The notes under the pieces are model-generated. The model worked only from the letters and a program-made list of their open reading frames with translations. It searched no databases and was not told where the DNA came from. Of a stretch of 35,706 nt of DNA, positions 33,519 through 35,706 are shown piece after piece (position 1 is the first letter of the stretch; each line of letters starts with the position of its first letter). A program made the position numbers and the translations under genes. Source of the stretch: Bacteroidota bacterium. Lineage in GTDB: Bacteria > Bacteroidota > Ignavibacteria > Kryptoniales > JAKASW01. The stretch spans positions 1 through 35,706 of the forward strand of contig JAJYRM010000036.1 in NCBI GenBank assembly GCA_021794075.1. The letters run 5' to 3'.

Positions 33519-34439
33519 ACTTTCCAAGCTGTAGCCAGCAGAAGACGAACAGACGAATGTCGTCCCCGGTGTAGGGTCGCCACACCGCGATGGGGTGTCA
33601 TATTGCGTTTTCGAAAATGCCGGATGCTTTCCATCCGTGCCTTGACCACTTGGCCTGCCCATGGCGGAAATGCATAAGCCTGCTCGCATTACGACTTGTT
33701 GTCTCGCACTCGACAAGGAGCAGATGTGTGGAGGATTTGTTATATAAACGGGGGAGGCCCAGTGAAGTTTAAAGCAATTCCAGCGCACACCGAATCTCCA
33801 GCAGCCCAAAATGCGGATTTAATCATACCTTTACTGTTCCCGATGCACGTGGGGAAGACCGAAGCGGCTAGTGATTCATTTGCCATCGCATTTGAGATTG
33901 CTTTACATGAAAGAGATGCAATAGGTGACGTTCCACCGGCGCGAGCTGCTGGAGACTTTTGAAGCGCCACTTAACATTGTTAACCGGTCCGGGTCGATAG
34001 CGTCACACTCGCCTGCTCCATGTTGTCACAAAGGTTTTGTGGAACAATTGTTATCGATAGAGATGCTTGGATATTCAAATCCATTCTTTTGCCTGGGAAG
34101 CCTAAGGTTGAAAGATCTGGCCCACGCACAACATTGCAATTTGGAATGCGTCGATATACGCATTGAGGTGGAAGAGTAGCGAGTTCGTGCGAACAGTGGT
34201 CGAACCAACTGCGTCGACGCCGGTTTTCTGTGATTAGATTATCATTCCTTGGTCAGTAAGTTGCTGCAGGGGGAGGGGGTTCGAATAACAAGTGGAGTAA
34301 GTACCGATGTGTTTAAAGAACCAGAAAGGACTGCGACCTCCTAAACAGCTTTGCTGATGCTCGAACCTCATGAGACTTCCTCTATGGATAATGTGGGTAA
34401 GCTTGATGGACGAACAAGAATCACCGATCTTAGAAGGGA
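33519..34439. other. Gene-poor stretch (0.9 kb)
   Basis: No firm gene. The best candidate is a short frame from GTG 33762 to 33962 (66 codons) with GGGGGAGG at 33750-33757, but its product resembles nothing I know and it overlaps open frames on the other strand. Other frames are short and mixed. Read with the broken transporter to its right, this looks like decaying or rearranged DNA. Confidence 0.45.
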
Positions 34440-35515
34440 ATGAATTTGCCGCATGATCCATCTGATAAAGTGTTCCTTCCAAAAGGCGTGGGATCGGCTC
34501 TTTTAGCCGCGCTGCTTTTTGGGGTGAGTACGCCGATCGCCAAGATCTTCCTCGATAACGTGTCACCCGTACTGCTCACCTCGCTCTTCTATCTCGGATC
34601 AGGATTCGGACTGACGATTCTTTATGTCATCCGGCGAGGACATCCCAACAGAGAAGCTTTTGAAGCTAGGAGAGACATTCCATGGCTGGGAGGAGCACTC
34701 CTATTCGGAGGCATCCTTGGCCCGATACTTCTGATGGCAGGCGCGAGCAAAACGACTGCTTGGAGCGCGTCGATTCTTCTCAACATGGAATCTGTATTCA
34801 CCGTGGTTCTCGCCTGGTTCATCTTTCGCGAAAGCTATGACCTGCGCATCGCGCTCGGAATGGGATTGATTCTTGCGAGAGGATTTGTGCTTTCCTTCCA
34901 TGGCGCAAAGGGGGCGAGCTATCGGGCGGTTCCGTCGCGGTCGTTGCGGCCTGTCTTTGTTGGGGAATCGACAACAACCTAACACGGAAGGTCTCCGCGA
35001 GCGGCCCTGTCCAAATCGCGGTCATCAAGGGAATTTTGGTTGGAGGAGCAGATGCTATTATTGCAGTGAGCCTGGGCGCAAGAGCTCCTTCGTTGTTCAC
35101 TTTGACTGCGTAAATGCTCGTAGGTTTCATCTGTTATGAGATGAGTCTTGTTCTGTTCGTGTCAGCCCTTCGACGTGTTGGAACAGCGCGCGCTAGCGCT
35201 TATTTTTCATTTGCTCCGTTTATCGGCGCGACATTATCCATAATTCTTTTGAGCTAAACCCCTCGAGTGTCATTACTTATTGCCGCGCTGTTCATGGGAG
35301 TAGGGGTGTGGCTCCATCTAACGGAACGACACTCGCATGAGCGTACTCATGAAGCTATAACTCAACGCCATCGCCATGTGCATGATGAACACCATTTATA
35401 TGAACACGCCGATAATACAGATCCAAACGAACCTCATTCTCCAATACACACGCACGAGCCGATTACACATAATCATGCGCACTTTCCAGACATTTATCAC
35501 AGAAACCTTCATTGA
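34440..35515 (+). pseudogene. DMT/EamA-family transporter with His-rich tail, broken
   Basis: A drug/metabolite transporter (EamA-type) in pieces. The first frame (34440 to about 34910) gives membrane helices from GSALLAALLFGVSTPIAKIF to FRESYDLRIALGMGLILARG. Near the run of five G at 34910-34914 the reading frame shifts; one extra G would restore A-K-G-G-E-L-S-G-G. The next frame gives CLCWGIDNNLTRK and VQIAVIKGILVGGAD, then a TAA at 35111, then LVGFICYEMSLVLFVSALRR and APFIGATLSIILLS, then a second TAA at 35255, and then SLLIAALFMGVGVWLHLTE followed by a histidine-rich tail (HRHVHDEHHLYEHAD and more) ending at 35515. All pieces after the shift are in one phase. So one frameshift and two stop codons disable it. 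A His-rich tail suggests metal binding. Confidence 0.88.
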
Positions 35516-35578
35516 TGATGCCCATTGAGAGTTTGCTCAGGAGCAGGATAATTCAACGAGAGAGGAGAAAAATGCCAA

Positions 35579-35706
35579 ATGAGAACTCTTGACCATCTCA
35601 CGGCGGCCTTACTTGTCAGTTTTATCTTAGGAATACTCGCTATCCCGTCATTCACTCACGCTCAGCAGGAAGCGAAAAGCAGATCGACCTTCAAGAGACA
35701 GATCGG
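35579..35706 (+). CDS. Start of a secreted protein (partial)
   Basis: ATG 35579 opens a frame that runs off the window. The first 42 residues begin MRTLDHLTAALLVSF, carry a hydrophobic core and a likely signal-peptidase site near THA-QQEAK, then become charged. AGGAG at 35563-35567 lies 11 bases upstream. A nearer ATG at 35572 gives only six codons, so 35579 is preferred. The mature part is too short to name. It lies 63 bases after the broken transporter. Confidence 0.65.
   Translation, partial: MRTLDHLTAALLVSFILGILAIPSFTHAQQEAKSRSTFKRQI

Noticed and set aside
33740-33970. Possible transposase remnant on the minus strand
   Set aside because: Composition is odd but no DDE, HUH or integrase motif could be found, and there are no flanking repeats.
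1-35706. CRISPR arrays, phage integrase, rRNA operon
   Set aside because: No regularly spaced repeats, no integrase or rRNA-like sequence seen on either strand.

Overview
The window reads as chromosomal DNA of a free-living Gram-negative bacterium. The most likely source is the Ignavibacteria/Chlorobi/Bacteroidetes group, possibly an uncultured member. This is inferred from family content: a DUF3078-type outer-membrane barrel, a type 2 IPP isomerase, PTS HPr and enzyme I with no permease nearby, a GT4/GH130 pair and a cobalamin-binding radical SAM protein. It is not based on a marker phylogeny. Base composition is moderate and coding is dense up to about 31.7 kb, then much looser.

Region by region: 1-4.8 kb holds the end of a YjbQ-like gene, a DUF192 secreted protein, a membrane-anchored M23 peptidase, and an overlapping pair of NRAMP Mn/Fe transporter and tandem universal stress protein. 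5.1-9.2 kb is one tightly packed set: type 2 IPP isomerase, short-type isoprenyl diphosphate synthase, HPr and enzyme I, closed by a terminator. A Crp/Fnr-type regulator follows at 9.5 kb. 10.2-15.9 kb is a minus-strand block: hemN, a soluble PAS histidine kinase, a family 4 uracil-DNA glycosylase and the replicative helicase dnaB, which has its own sigma-70-like promoter. 16.4-19.4 kb runs on the plus strand: a small membrane protein, prfA (RF1), DUF423, the DUF3078 barrel, tRNA-Asn(GTT) and a clear terminator.

From 19.6 to 26 kb the content becomes accessory: a 45-residue basic protein, a Dps-like protein that has lost every ferroxidase ligand, a DUF2007 protein, a glycosyltransferase fused to a helical domain and overlapping a GH130 phosphorylase, and three short unknown proteins with good ribosome binding sites. 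The GT/GH130 pair looks richer in CGN arginine codons than its surroundings. 26-31.7 kb has a DEAD-box RNA helicase, an STAS-like protein behind a strong hairpin, a B12-binding radical SAM protein whose only well-placed start codon is ATC, and two paralogous LuxR-type response regulators with altered receiver active sites.

The last 4 kb (31.7-35.7 kb) is gene-poor. It holds a winged-helix/PAS protein, a DMT-family transporter with a histidine-rich tail broken by one frameshift and two stops, and the start of a secreted protein. This part looks like decaying or recently rearranged DNA.

Functionally, the window joins housekeeping genes (replication, termination, heme, isoprenoids) to regulatory and stress genes. 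The best candidates for something undescribed are the GT/GH130 module, the Dps-like protein without a ferroxidase centre, and the twin atypical response regulators. Several genes use TTG starts supported by Shine-Dalgarno spacing.
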